A DNA stretch of 64,000 nucleotides from Symbiodinium natans. Lineage: Eukaryota; Sar; Dinophyceae; Suessiales; Symbiodiniaceae. The notes beneath the pieces are model-generated. The model saw only the letters and a program-made list of their open reading frames with translations. It did no database searches and was not told the DNA's origin. Positions 8,976 to 19,460 of the stretch are shown here, in pieces. The DNA is taken from assembly GCA_905221605.1 (NCBI GenBank), contig CAJNDS010002225.1, positions 5,001-69,000 of the forward strand, given 5' to 3'. The position numbers and the translations under genes were made by a program. Each line of letters starts with the position of its first letter. Positions within the stretch are counted from its first letter, which is position 1.

Positions 8976-9071
8976 CAAAACCCTTGATGGGGTCTGGGGT
9001 TATAAGGCTTAGGGTTTAGGGTTTAGGGTTCTAAACTCTGAACCTTACACCCTAAACCCTAAACCCTAAAC

Positions 9072-9166
9072 GTCTCCAGGCCCCGTGCATCGACGAGGCA
9101 GCCCTGCTGATCACGGTACAGGCCCCTGAAGCCACCGGAGACGGTGAAGGCCTTCCTGTGGCAGGG
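9072..9166 (-). CDS. Putative exon, strand ambiguous
   Basis: The minus frame reads KAFTVSGGFRGLYRDQQGCL, then VDARGLET. The plus frame is equally open (LQAPCIDEAALLITVQAPEA) and ends at GCAGG|GTTTAG, a possible array donor. I prefer minus on composition, but cannot decide. Confidence 0.5.
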
Positions 9167-9270
9167 TTTAGGGTTTAGGGTTTAGGGTTTCGGGTTTGGG
9201 GTTTAGGGTTTAGAGTTTAGAGTTTCGGGTTTGGGGTTTAGGGTTTAGGGTTTAGGGTTTAGGGCTTAAG

Positions 9271-9312
9271 GAGTCTGATGACTTAGCTTTCGTTGGCCTG
9301 TGGAGTATGTAG
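9271..9312 (+). CDS. Putative short C-terminal exon, weak
   Basis: After CTTAAG the plus frame reads ESDDLAFVGLWSM and TAG. Short. Confidence 0.25.
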   Translation, partial: ESDDLAFVGLWSM

Positions 9313-9585
9313 CGTTGGTTGGGTCAGGTAGGCCTACAAGAACCAACTCTTCGAGACCCCAAGGCTGTTTTGCCTGGGGTTTAGTTCTTCGGGGCCCTTA
9401 CGTAAGCGTTTAAGGTCTTTATAAGGCTTTGAAGGCTTTGTCCCAACTCTAAGGCACTAACTCTTCACAAACCGACTACCCGCCCCCAAAACGCTGCAAA
9501 CTCTGGGGACACCTACTACTCCCACAACGCTACAAAACCTGGAGCCTACCGACCTGTGGATGTCCTGCGGATGCTGCTTTGCGGC
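9313..9585. other. Unassigned island
   Basis: GC-balanced unique sequence with no frame I can prefer; an EPTDLWMSCGCCFAAV frame near 9540-9589 is possible but weak. Confidence 0.35.
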
Positions 9586-9587
9586 TG

Positions 9588-9746
9588 TTTAGGGTTTAGG
9601 GTTTGGGGTTTAGGGTTTAGGGTTTAGGGTTTAGGGTTTAGGGTTTAGGGTTTAGGGTTTAGGGTTTAGGGTTTAGGGTTTAGGGTTTAGGGTTTAGGTT
9701 TAGTTTAGGGTTTAGGGTTTAGGGTTTAGGGTTTAGGGTTTAGGGT

Positions 9747-9778
<32 letters not shown>

Positions 9779-9780
9779 GT

Positions 9781-9861
<81 letters not shown>

Positions 9862-9890
9862 GGTTTAAGGTTTAAGGTTTAGGGCTTAGG
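9588..9890 (+). repeat. TTTAGGG array passing into a pure TTGAGGG block
   Basis: About twenty TTTAGGG units are followed by about sixteen consecutive TTGAGGG units (9745-9862). A sharp variant boundary. Confidence 0.95.
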
Positions 9891-10002
9891 GCTGACCTTC
9901 AGAATAAAGTGAAGAGCTCTGCAAACCCTTAACCCTAAACCCCAAACCCTAAACCCTAAACCCTGAACCCTAAACCCTAAACCCTAAACCCTAAACCCTG
10001 TC

Positions 10003-10085
10003 GCGCCTCAGGCCCTCCTCATCTTCATCCGGTTCCAGCTCGAAGGCTTCCACGGCGACTCGGCGGTAGCCTCAGGGCGTGGGTA
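10003..10085 (-). CDS. Putative exon, acidic
   Basis: The minus frame reads YRRVAVEAFELEPDEDEEGL, then RRDR. The exon edge is ACAG|G|GTTTAGGG, where the array unit itself could give the GT donor. Strong coding character. Confidence 0.6.
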
Positions 10086-10094
10086 GGGGGAGGG

Positions 10095-10212
10095 GTTTAG
10101 GGTTTAGGGCTTGGGTTTAGGGTTTAGGGTTAGGGTTTAGGGTTTAGGGTTTAGGGCTTGGGGTTTGGGGCTTAGGGTTTGGGGCTGAGGGTTTATTTAG
10201 GGTTTAGGGTTA
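10095..10212 (+). repeat. TTTAGGG array with variants
   Basis: Degenerate array with CTTGGGG and TTAGGG units. Confidence 0.9.
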
Positions 10213-10374
10213 GGGCTTAAGAGCCTGAACCCTTGCATCTTTCACCCTAAACACCCTACATTCTAGATACTTCAATGAGCCTTCCTGAAGCCAATAGAAA
10301 ACAGGATTGTTTGTTGCGCCTTTGCTAAAGAAGTCTCTCTTTGCGAGGGTCAGCATGCTTGTGGGAAGCATTTC
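10210..10374 (-). CDS. Putative exon or small ORF of 48 codons
   Basis: The minus frame from an ATG at 10356 reads MLTLAKRDFFSKGATNNPVF, then YWLQEGSLKYLECRVFRVKD and ARVQALKP, with TAA at 10210-10212. The frame also extends upstream to a TAG-type acceptor at about 10374, so it may be a terminal exon. One of the most protein-like islands. No family recognised. Confidence 0.6.
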   Translation of the reverse strand, partial: EMLPTSMLTLAKRDFFSKGATNNPVFYWLQEGSLKYLECRVFRVKDARVQALKP

Positions 10375-10419
10375 AGGCGGCTACCGAAGGTTCTCCTGAG
10401 AGCCTTTAGCGATTAGGTT

Positions 10420-10640
10420 TTCGGTTTAGGGTTTACGGTCTAGGATTTAGGGTTTAGGGCTTCTGGTTTAGGTTTTAGGGTTTAGGATTTAGGGTTTAGG
10501 GTTTAGGGTTTAGGGTTTAGGGTTTTTAACCGTTTAGGGTTTAGGGCTTAGGGCGTAGGGCTTAGGGTTTAGGGTTTAGGGTTTAGGGTTTAGGGTTTAG
10601 GGTTTAGGGTTTAGGGTTTAGGGTTTAGGGTTTAGGGACC
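10420..10640 (+). repeat. TTTAGGG array
   Basis: About thirty units with point variants. Confidence 0.95.
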
Positions 10641-10659
10641 CCCTAAACCCCAAACCCGG

Positions 10660-10735
10660 GTGCCTCGGACGGCCAGCGCGGCGTCGTAGTCGAAATCTTG
10701 GGGCGGCCAGTCCGGCAGGACGTACCACCAACGGC
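10660..10735 (-). CDS. Putative exon
   Basis: The minus frame reads RWWYVLPDWPPQDFDYDAAL, then AVRGTR, behind an AG at CATGAG. Aromatic-rich and strongly coding. No family recognised. Confidence 0.6.
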
Positions 10736-10794
10736 CTCATGGGATGCGGTTGGCCTTGTAGGCTTTAGAGATTACGAATGAGGGTTTAGGGCCT

Positions 10795-11200
10795 AGTTTA
10801 AGGTTTAGGGTTTAGGGTTTAGGATTTAGGGCTTAGGGTGTAGGGTTTCGGGTTTAGGGTTTAGGGTTCGGGTTTAGGGTTTAGGGTTTCGGGCTTAGGG
10901 TTTAGGGTTTAGGGTTTGGGGGGATTACTGTTGCAAGGCTGGTCTTTCGCACCCCGAACCCGAAACAGGACATCCAAAATGCCCAAGCCCTCAACTCGAA
11001 AGGGGTTGCACCATTACCGCTACCCTAAACCCTTAAACCCTTAAAACCTTAAATCCTTAAAGGATTAAACCCTTAAACCTGTAATATTAAAACCCTTAAA
11101 CCCCCAAACCCTTAAACCGCCAAACTCGACCCTGAAACCCTTAAACCGCTAAACTCGTCAATCCCTAAACTCTTAAACCCTTAACCCATACTTAAACCCT
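10795..11200. repeat. TTTAGGG array, then CCCTTAAA-type degenerate array
   Basis: A TTTAGGG block to 10920, a short unique island, then an 8-bp variant CCCTTAAA on the other strand from about 11028 to 11190. Confidence 0.85.
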
Positions 11201-11285
11201 TCACACCCTGAGGTGGCCAGCAAACGAACGTCTGCCCTAATTGCATAGGCACTCAACTTAGTTGCTGAGTTCATAAGCCCCAAAA

Positions 11286-11343
11286 AATGTACACTTTCAG
11301 TTCTATAGGGGATTGTAGTATCCCATAAAATTGTAAAGTGTAC
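11286..11343. mobile_element. Small hairpin element
   Basis: Inverted ends GTACACTTT and AAAGTGTAC enclose an inner inverted pair (ATAGGGGAT and ATCCCAT). It lies in a 112-codon open minus frame (11173-11511) that I do not believe is a gene. Confidence 0.45.
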
Positions 11344-11781
11344 CCACTCAGGCACTAAGTCACAGAGAACAGCACCCCAAACCCTAAACATAAAACCGAT
11401 CGTAGCCAAATGAACACCCTGAAGGCATGTAGGGATGCAAGGCCTTACACGCGCATTACCCACACCCGGCTCCCCGGGGTAAACGAATGACGAATACCCC
11501 CTCCGAACCACACTGCTGCTGAGGGTTTAGGGTTTAGGGCGCAGGCTCTGGGTTTTCAGGGCGAAGGCCCAGGGCCTAGGGCCCAGGGCGGAAGCAGGTG
11601 TGCTCAAGGCGTCATCTTTCCAAAAACTATACTGAACTTGGAACCCTAGCAAAAATCATGATTCCAGCCGTTTCTGAGGAATTCGAGTACCCAAACAATT
11701 GCAAAAAATCCCAGGTATCCCTAAGAAATCCTGAAGCCCTGAACCCCGGACGTTCCAGCCCTCAGGCCCTGACCCAGACCC

Positions 11782-11885
11782 CTGGAGGATCCAAAAATAG
11801 AACCCCCCAAGTAGTACCCTCTACGAGTACTACCATTGGGTCATTCTCAGCAACCCTTACGGGGATCTATTCTGGATCCTCCCAG
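11782..11885. mobile_element. Inverted-repeat element of about 103 bp
   Basis: GGAGGATCCAAAAATAGA at the left pairs with TCTATTCTGGATCCTCC at the right, with two mismatches. A second inner pair holds AGTAGTAC and GTACTACC. The plus-strand open frame crossing it (11598-12065) runs out into TTTAGGG and is not preferred as a gene. Confidence 0.5.
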
Positions 11886-12138
11886 GGATCTGGGGAACTC
11901 CAGTTCCCCCACCCCTCCTCGTGGACTCGAACACCCTGCACCCTGAGGGATGGTTTAGAGTGGGTCTTGGGTTTAAGGTTTTGGGGTTTAGGGTTTTGGG
12001 CGTTTAGGGTTTGCGGTTGGGGGTTTGGGTTTAGGGTTTGGGGTCTAGGGGTTAGGATGGTTTAGGGCTCGTTCCCCAGTTTCAACGCTAAACCCTAAAC
12101 CCTAAACCCTAAACGCGAAACCTAAATCCTACCTCTTC

Positions 12139-12247
12139 TTGGGGAGAAGCCCAGAGTGGTGGCCAGGGCCGCGGCACAGGAGCTTGGCGACCAGCTTTTG
12201 CTTCGCAGTTCGGTCGCGGCCCGTTCGCGAAGCTGGAACCTCGCCTG
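12139..12247 (-). CDS. Putative exon with canonical donor
   Basis: The minus frame reads GEVPASRTGRDRTAKQKLVA, then KLLCRGPGHHSGLLPKK. The 3' edge is AAGAG|GTAGGA, a normal donor (or the protein ends at the in-frame TAG inside it). Basic and strongly coding. Its upstream edge abuts a TTTAGGG array on the plus strand. Confidence 0.6.
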
Positions 12248-12342
12248 GGTTTAGGGTTTAGGGTTTAGGGTTTAGGGTTTAGGGTTTAGGGTTCAGGGTT
12301 CAGGGTTCAGGGTTCAGGGTTCAGGGTTCAGGGTTCAGGGTT
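12248..12342 (+). repeat. TTTAGGG, then TTCAGGG block
   Basis: Six TTTAGGG units, then about eight pure TTCAGGG units. Confidence 0.95.
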
Positions 12343-12559
12343 CTACAGATTTTTCTTATACACGCTGTACACTGTATATTGGCAGCCTTTAAGGGATCCA
12401 AATGCTGCGGGAGAGGGCTTAGGGTTTAGGGTGGTACCAAGTGGGACAACTGCAGCACGAACCCTAAACCCAGAGTTACCTCTATGTTAGTCTAATGTTG
12501 AGATTCTGGCGTGCAGGTAGACGAAAGTTTTTGGGATTTGGGTTTTGGGTCCACGGGTT

Positions 12560-12750
12560 CAGGTTCCCTAAACCCTGAACCCTAGACCCTAAATCCCTAA
12601 ATCCCTAAACCCTAGACCCTAAACACTAAACCCTAAACCCTAAACCCTAAACCCTAAACCCTAAACCCTAAACCGTAGACCCTAGACCATAAACCCTAAA
12701 CCCTAAACCCTAAGCCCTAAACCCTAAACCCTAAACCCTAAGCCCTGAAC
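12560..12750 (-). repeat. CCCTAAA array
   Basis: About twenty-five CCCTAAA units with CCCTAGA and CCCTAAG variants. The preceding 12343-12560 is unassigned. Confidence 0.9.
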
Positions 12751-12765
12751 CCTACGAGCTCAGGG

Positions 12766-12842
12766 TGCTTGCAAACCCTGTGCCTGCCGTGATCGGCTGA
12801 AGCGCCACATGTGGCCAGCGCTCCGTACAGCCTCAGGATGCC
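12766..12842 (+). CDS. Putative Cys-rich exon, weak
   Basis: After GCTCAG the plus frame reads GACKPCACRDRLKRHMWPAL, then RTASGC. The Cys/His spacing hints at zinc binding, but the segment is too short to call. The minus strand is also open. Confidence 0.35.
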
Positions 12843-13064
12843 GTTTAAGGTTTCGAGTTTAGGGTTTAGGGTTTAGGGCTAGGGTTTAGGGCTAGGGTTC
12901 AGGGCTAGGGTTTAGGGTCTAGGGTTTAGGGTCTAGGGTTTAGGGTTTAAGGGGACGCGACTGCTTGTTGTGTTCTCTTCCCCTTTCTCTCTCTGTACCC
13001 CTCCCCCCCCTCCCCATCCCCCCCTCTCCTGCACTTGCCCCGCCGCTGGCTGTGTCAAATGCCT

Positions 13065-13215
13065 AAACCCCAAACCCCAAACCCCAAACCCCAAACCCCA
13101 AACCCCAAACCCCAAACCCCAAGCCCTAAACCCTAAACCCTAAACCCTAAACCCTAAACCCTAAACCCTAAACCCTAAACCCTAAACCCTAAACCCTAAA
13201 CCCTAAACCCTAAAC
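13065..13215 (-). repeat. CCCCAAA block, then CCCTAAA block
   Basis: About nine CCCCAAA units followed by about fourteen CCCTAAA units, each block pure. Confidence 0.95.
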
Positions 13216-13701
13216 CGCCAGCTCGCTGAGCTCTACGGCCATGACTACTAGTTGCTTCAGAACCCCCAAAAAATCTAAAAGGATATGCCTCATAAGGTAA
13301 CATAAGGATTATTAGTTGCTTCTTTTGGGGTTCTTAAGCAAACAGTAGATGAAGCAGGCCCGTAAAATCCACCGCTCTCTCCAAGGCCCGCGCAAGGCAC
13401 TTCCGCTTTGGGACGTGCCTTCCAGCTCCGTTGAAGGATTGGGCGGTTGAGGGCTCGGAATAATCACTAATCGTATTCTCTTATGGCCCCTATAGTAGGT
13501 TGAGGGTGTTGGGCTTGAAGCAGAACTTGCTTTCGGGCTGAAGTGCTTTTCATAGGCTTAGGGTCTGGGGCTCGTTGCCGTAGGGCAGGCGCAGTCAATA
13601 GAAGTAGATCCCAAAGCCCGAATTTGAAACCCCCAACACTAAATTCGCCACGGAGTTGTGTCCTGGTCGTTGGGCCCCGAAACGTTTGGGGCTCTAGGGG
13701 T

Positions 13702-13870
13702 TTAGGGTTTAGGCTTTGCCGCCGTAGACGGGCAGGGATTGATAGCCCCTTCAACATGGCTGCAGTTCGAACGCCTTCTGCAGCCTGACGTGCGCTGCAC
13801 ATGCGCCACATCATCGAAAATCCCAAGCCCCAAAGCCCGAACCCGCAACCCAGGAGCCTCTCCGGTGCAC
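13702..13870 (-). CDS. Putative exon region, frame uncertain
   Basis: Two overlapping minus frames are protein-like: one reads GIFDDVAHVQRTSGCRRRSN, the other MMWRMCSARQAAEGVRTAAM. One is probably an exon; I cannot choose. Confidence 0.4.
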
Positions 13871-14004
13871 CGAGGAGGAATCACCCCAGCAGCCTCCTCT
13901 GCGCAAGGCTTCGTTGTGAAGAGTTAGAGTTCAGAGGGTTCATGGTGGAGGGCCCCCCGACACCCTAAACCCTGTAATTACTCAACACCCTAAACCCACA
14001 AAAC

Positions 14005-14082
14005 CCTCAGCTCGACTCGCTAGCCCTGGTCGAAGAGCGCACTGCCGCACTGAGCGGTTTGCTTACCGCGTGCGCCTCATAG
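14005..14082 (+). CDS. Putative C-terminal exon
   Basis: Following CCCTCAG, the plus frame reads LDSLALVEERTAALSGLLTA, then CAS and TAG at 14080-14082. Leu/Ala-rich helix. No family recognised. Confidence 0.5.
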   Translation, partial: PQLDSLALVEERTAALSGLLTACAS

Positions 14083-14099
14083 CGGTGTAGGCAATGTGT

Positions 14100-14800
14100 T
14101 TAGCTCAGCCAGCCACTAAACACACGCACAAAACAATGCCATGAGGCTCAAAACTTCAGCTAAAGAGCTAAAGACGCGGTGGAGGAAGGGGCAAAACAAA
14201 CAATCAAGAACCCAACAAATGTATGGAGAATGCCGTCCGGCACCAAAGCAAGTAACAGCTGAAGAGACGACCTTAAGAAAAACCATGCAACATGCATACA
14301 ATTGGGCAGCTAACAACGGGAGCTTTCACGGGGGGACAGTACAGATCCAAATGCTCAGCTAACAACACAACATGCAGGCCGCACTGCAGAAGCCTTTGAC
14401 GCAGCACGGGGCCTGGTCTGAGAAGGCGGACAGGACCGCTCTGCTTCGCAACCGGACAAGACCGGAGTTGCAACCGGGCCCCTCTACTTCGCAACCGGAC
14501 AGGATCAGTGCATAAACAGCCTGGAAAGAAATGCAACCGTGGCTGACAGCGCATTGCACGTGTCTTGGATCACAAGAAAGCGACGACTCACGTGCTAACC
14601 CACGCAAAACGGCGACCTGCCGACGCTTTTGGCGATGTGCTTCGGGCGTCTCACTTTTCCTCTTCAGTGCAGACGCGCTCACTTGCTTTCCTTTTTCCGT
14701 ATTCCTTTGCTGGGATTCCAAGGTCTTCACAAACCGGCTGGCGCAGCTTTCCTGGGCGCCAGACTCCCCTCGCAGCGCCAGCTCCGGCCACACGCCCCTG
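14100..14800. other. Unique region, no gene assigned
   Basis: Open frames of 60-144 codons overlap on both strands without motifs. It contains a short direct repeat, TTCGCAACCGGACA, near 14446 and 14488. It may contain exons that I cannot separate from chance frames. Confidence 0.35.
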
Positions 14801-15200
14801 CTTTGCGAACTCCAGTCTCTTCAGTGGCGTGTCTGGCGTGACAGGCTTCCGCGTGCAGTGAACTGCTCACTCTCTCGGAGCGGAGCGGTGCTGGCACTCA
14901 CCGCATGTGACCTTCCAAGGATTTGGGGCTTAGGGTTTAGGGTTTACGGGGGAACTTGACTCCAGTCTTTTCAATGGAGTGGAAGGCTGTCAGCGTGCAG
15001 TGAACTGCTCGACTCTCTAAGAGTGGTGCTGGCACTCACCGCATTTGACCTTCGAAGCATTTGGGTTTTAGGGTTTGGGGTTTGGGGTGTACCGGGGAAC
15101 TTTGAACGGCTCGACTCTGTGAGGGCGGCGCAGGCGTTCGCCACACCTGACCTTCACCCGATGAAGGTTTGTTGGGTTTGAGGGTTTACCGAGAAATTCT
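14800..15200 (+). repeat. Three diverged tandem copies of a unit of about 145 bp
   Basis: Each copy carries GTGCAGTGAACTGCTC or a relative, then GGTGCTGGCACTCACCGCAT, TGACCTTC, a short TTTAGGG-like stretch and a GGGGGAACTT-type end. Copy 3 (15101-15200) is the most diverged. The telomere-like tract is part of the repeated unit. Confidence 0.65.
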
Positions 15201-15454
15201 GCTGTTCACGCCCTTCCGCTCTCCCGCCTTCCGTGCTCGGACATCGGCTGCAGGGCACCCGGAGCAAAGAAACACTTAAAGCCCACCACATTAAGAAAAT
15301 ATAAAGTTCACTCAATCCATAAGCCTTAGACTCCATACATACCCTAGGGCCCTACACCGCACTGCCTCAAGCACCCTAGACCCTGAACCCGAAAGCCTGG
15401 GTCCTGACCCTACCCTCCTACCCTAGACCCCCTCTCAGGACCCACTTGGACTTG

Positions 15455-15590
15455 CCTGGGTGTGCCTATGCCGACGACCGTTGCGCCTACGCCGACAAAC
15501 CGTCGTGCACGGTTGCGCCTACCTAATTGAGAAGTCAAGAGGCGTGCCTGTGCCGGCGAACCGTTGCGCCTATGCCGACTAAGAGTTTAA
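15455..15590 (+). repeat. Short imperfect repeats with GCCGAC
   Basis: Repeated GTTGCGCCTA and GCCGAC motifs (for example near 15480, 15510 and 15565). Function unknown. Confidence 0.45.
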
Positions 15591-15721
15591 GGTTTATGTG
15601 TGTGGGATTATATGGGTAAGAGAGCTTAGGGTTTCGGGTTTAGGGTTCAAGGTTTAGGGTTTAGGGTTTAGGGCTTGGGTTTAGGGCTTAGTGCTTCGGG
15701 TTTAGGACTTCGAGAAGCCCT

Positions 15722-15822
15722 GAAACCAGAAAAGCGCTCCTCCTCTTGGCGCTCGTCGTCCATCTGTGGCTCTCGGTCTTCGGCTTCTTCGTCGTCCTGC
15801 TGGCCTCCTCCGCTTCTTTTAC
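15722..15822 (-). CDS. Putative acidic exon
   Basis: The minus frame reads KRSGGGQQDDEEAEDREPQM, then DDERQEEERF. Highly charged linker-type sequence in a single long open frame; the edge is near GTTTCAG. Confidence 0.55.
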
Positions 15823-16001
15823 GGTTTGGGGTTTAGGGTTTAGGACTTATATAGAATTTAGGGTTTAGGGTTCAGGGTTTAAACTTAGGCCACTACAGGT
15901 CTCTTTGAAATTTGAGGGATCTACCGGGGCTCTAAGCGTCTACATACGGGGCTCACGGGGTTTGGGGGGTTTAGGGGCGTTTTTGGGGCGCAGCTTTGGG
16001 T

Positions 16002-16098
16002 TGGGATGCTCCCCCTTATTCTGACAGTCCCGAATAGGGATAATAATAGGGGGTACAAAGATCCCATTAAGGACTGCTTGAATACAGGGGAACATCCC
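16002..16098. mobile_element. Foldback element family 1, uninterrupted copy
   Basis: It runs from GGGATGCTCCCCC to GGGGAACATCCC with inner pairs ACAGTCCCGAATAGGGAT and ATCCCATTAAGGACTG, and GGGGGTAC at the centre. It is the cleanest copy and shows the structure without an array inside. Confidence 0.65.
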
Positions 16099-16374
16099 AA
16101 CATTTGGGGTATGGGGTCCGGGGCCTGCGTGCCGCAGGCACCCAACCGATCGAGCCGACGGTCTTCTTCGAACTATACACCCTTGCTGTACTGACCAGTG
16201 AGGGCATTTTGGGGGGGGCCTGCCTCTTAGGGTTGGGTTGGGTTTAGGGTGTTCTGGTGTAGGTTTGGGGGCCCTAGAAAAACCATGGCTCTTGTTGAAG
16301 CCGGCTTTTTATAGCGACCCCAAAGTCGAGAGAAGAGACCACGCAACCCCGAAAGGCAGAACCCCCTAACCAAA

Positions 16375-16445
16375 TGTCCTGGCACGACCTCCTCTTGAAG
16401 CTCGGCTTCTTCCTCTTCCTCCTCCTGCCCGCGTACCCGCGCAGA
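16375..16445 (-). CDS. Putative Glu-rich exon
   Basis: The minus frame reads RGQEEEEEEAELQEEVVPGH, then LVRG. It could be a real acidic linker or a GAG/GAA-rich simple sequence. Confidence 0.4.
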
Positions 16446-17056
16446 GCGAGCGTGGAATGGAATAGTATGGGGCTCCATTGAACTAGAACAGGTTTTAGGG
16501 TTGGAGTTTGGGTGCTTTGGGCAGTTTATGTGAGACATATGAAAGGGCACAAAAAGGAGTAGTATTGGCAATGACGCGCCCGGCTTCCGGGGTTTAGGGC
16601 TAAGGGTTTAGGGTTTGGGGTGTGGGGTTGGGGGTTTAGGGAGTTGAGTGGATGGACCGAGGCACGAGCCTGGCCTAACAAGGACGCCACTTCCGGCCCG
16701 AAGGCTTAACGTGACAGCCCACATCATAAATAGCCTCCCAACGGCCTGGGTTGCATGTTTGATCCTGGTCCTGCCGCCAGCGGGGGGGCAGTGCGTGGCC
16801 ATTCCAGGCCTGAATAAATTCCAAAATGACCGCCGCAGACGGCTTAGGAAAGGAAGGAGGCCGGTAACTGCCAAGCTGGAGAAGTGGAAAGAGCGAACTC
16901 CTGTCGAGCACAACCGGGGTCCAGGAGCCAGGCCTTCTCCACCGAAGGACTGCTAGAAGACTGCAAGTTCCGCCGTGTGAACATCAGTGTTCCCAGCCAT
17001 CGCGAACGGGCAGCTTACGGCAAATCTGCTCACGCGCAAGACCAGAATTATCCCAA

Positions 17057-17626
17057 TCATGTGCCTGGTGGAATGCACTTGCCTGACACGCGAAAGTAAC
17101 GATCAGAACGATTGGCCACACCATCTGCGAGAAGTCCAATCTCTGTTTCCTCTTGAAGGACGGGGACCCTTTGGTCAAGACGCCGCGAGCGAGGCTCCGC
17201 ACTGCCGTCGGTAGGATTCTCCCAAGCTGAGGGAATTTTGTCTGCGGGGATATCCAATTGAAGAGGACATTGAAAGACGCTGCATTCTATAGTCCAATCC
17301 GCTTGTGCTTTGGCCCACGCTGCTGCTGCAGCAGCAGCACAAGCGGCCCGTGTGAGACCAGACTCTGGAGGCAGCGCATCCCACACCGCAGGATCACTCC
17401 AAGTACGGGCATTCAGGCCTCTGCGGCACAAGGTATTGACAGCAGTACGAACAGCATTGGCACGTCGGCCTACCCGACAGAACCGCACGGGTCGGCATGA
17501 GGATGCTGCAAGGGCATCTAAAATACTACCGACTGTGTGGTCCACGCTAACCCGCCAAGGATCGGAGGGGTTGCACGATGATACCTTGGTGATGCTCCAC
17601 TTGCGCCGGTTCCAGCACGCTGGCAT
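17057..17626 (-). pseudogene. C-terminal fragment of the LINE polyprotein
   Basis: A 189-codon open frame 3' of the RT part, with WRVSVDHTVGSILDALAASS and a run of nine Ala after RAAC. No motif (for example RNase H) seen. Its place in the order suggests the LINE C-terminus. Confidence 0.45.
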
Positions 17627-18429
17627 AGCTCATCACGGGCCATTTGTTCCGCCAAGGAAGTGGAAGTGAGTAAACGCAGCAATTCCGCTACGACTGCGGA
17701 GACGAGGGTCTCCACCGCGGACAGGAACTGAACCCCGCCACCCAGCACATTCGGCTGTTGCTCGCACAGCTGCTGAAGGGCTGCGTCAAAGCGATGAAGC
17801 CCACAAGGGGCGCATAATTGATGTACCCGGCTACATGAAGTTGCACCGCCATGACTACCTCGTCCCAGCTCAGGCTTTCGCGTGTGAGGCGCTTGTGGAA
17901 TTGCCATAGGTTCGGCCGAGGCAAGTTCATGTCGGTTGCGAAAACTGCCACGCTTGCCCCGCAGCTTTTCCACGGTGTCTGGCAAGCAGCACGGCAGCAT
18001 CTGATTCCGAAGGAGGCCAGTCCAAACATCGTAGCCAGAGACAGGTACTGCGTGGTCGGTGAAGCCTTGCTGCGAACGCATCCCAATCCGTGAATCCGTG
18101 GCGAACGCACCCAGCAGAGTCCCACCCCTGTACAGGAGGCTGCCCTCGGAATGCTCGTGGAGGAGCAGAGGCAGTTGAGAGGCGCCCTGCGCGTCGTGCT
18201 CCGCATCGTCCCCGAAGCCTGCCACGGCGACGCGCCTAGCAGGCATCACTTCTCTCCCGCAGACGGAGGAAGGGGTCGGTGTCTGGAGCACCACGTGCCT
18301 GTTGAACTGCATCCACACCTGATGTAGATTGATGGCATTGAAGAACCTCAAAGTCCGCGGGGACTCGGGCCAGAGGTCGAGAATGCGCCCGTGCATCTTC
18401 AATGACCGAGGTCTCAAAGCACAAGACAT
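17518..18429 (-). pseudogene. LINE reverse-transcriptase fragment (GFGDDAEH)
   Basis: A 303-codon frame holding FFNAINLHQVWMQFNRHVVL and MPARRVAVAGFGDDAEHDAQ. The pair of Asp in GDDAEH fits the RT catalytic motif C. Motif A is completed only in the overlapping frame 18236-18589 (RPLARVPADFE), showing an indel of one or two bases between them. Confidence 0.6.
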
Positions 18430-18589
18430 CCGCCGCAGCGGACTGCTTTCTGTCGTAGGCGTAGTTAAACGGCACCAGCCGACTCCACGGAGCGTGCACG
18501 GGTGACGCGGCTTGGTCCCTCAATAACTTTGAAGGCCTCTTCGTGAGCGGACGCCAACCCCCCTTGAGCTTGGCCAGGTTCACCTGCAC
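18236..18589 (-). pseudogene. LINE RT fragment upstream of motif A
   Basis: The frame reads GGWRPLTKRPSKLLRDQAAS, then WSRLVPFNYAYDRKQSAAAD and ends RPLARVPADFE before leaving the RT frame. The layout (fingers region, then motif A) matches the adjacent frame with GDD. Confidence 0.5.
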
Positions 18590-19460
18590 AGCTCGCTTGA
18601 GCGGAGGGGTTAATGCCGCGCTGCCGCTGTACGTCCAGCAAGAGCCAGAGGATATCCCGCACCCATTCAGGGAAGAAGGTCAAGAACTGCATTTTGCATC
18701 CAGAAGGCCCGGGGCGCGAGCTGCCCATTTTGGTTTGCCACCTGCGTCTTTCCCCCAGAAAGACAACGGTCCCACTGACGATGGCGGGTTGCACCTGCGG
18801 GAGCAGTTTGTGCCCAGATCCATCCCGTTCAGCGCTGATTCCTCGGCCGTTGCGTCTCTCCAAGTGGACTGGTGGGTGACAAGTGTGGACTAGCGGGTGA
18901 CTCCAGGGCTGCTGAGGTGGGGTGAATAGACGTTGCCAGGCAGAGGTTGTCAGGGCGTATGGGAGGGCGCGGGCCCTCACACATAGGCACTGGTCGCACG
19001 GTCGGTTCGTCGGCACGCCGCAGGGCTAACAGCCATCTGGCCCTGTTGGAATAAAACTGGCCCCAGTCCGGGAGTTGCACGCGAACTGCTTGAGTTTTGG
19101 CAAGTTGGTGTAGTCCTTGCCGCCATCTGCTACCGGCTGCTACAAGCGTAGCTGTGACATCTGAACAAGAACCAGCGTTCTCGAGGGGGTCAAAATGTTT
19201 TCTCGTGGGAGTGGACAATCATGTTTCGATATTCCTGGCGCAGCGGGCTTGGTGGGGACCGCATCCTGGACCGTTCCAGCCGCGTTTGAGCTGCAGCAGG
19301 TCCACGGAGGCCGCCTGAAGTACCGGGCGAGAGTGGAGTAAGGTCGAGCGTTGCTCCACGCTGCGTGCGACTTGCTGTTGAAGCCGAGGGACGGATGGGC
19401 TAGTCACCAGCTTCAACAGACGCTTCCGTGGTAAGCTGGTCTCCTTCGCCGCCCTTCGGT

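Noticed and set aside
11598-12065. 155-codon plus frame as a gene
   Set aside because: It crosses an inverted-repeat element and ends as WGLGF-type translation of TTTAGGG-like sequence.
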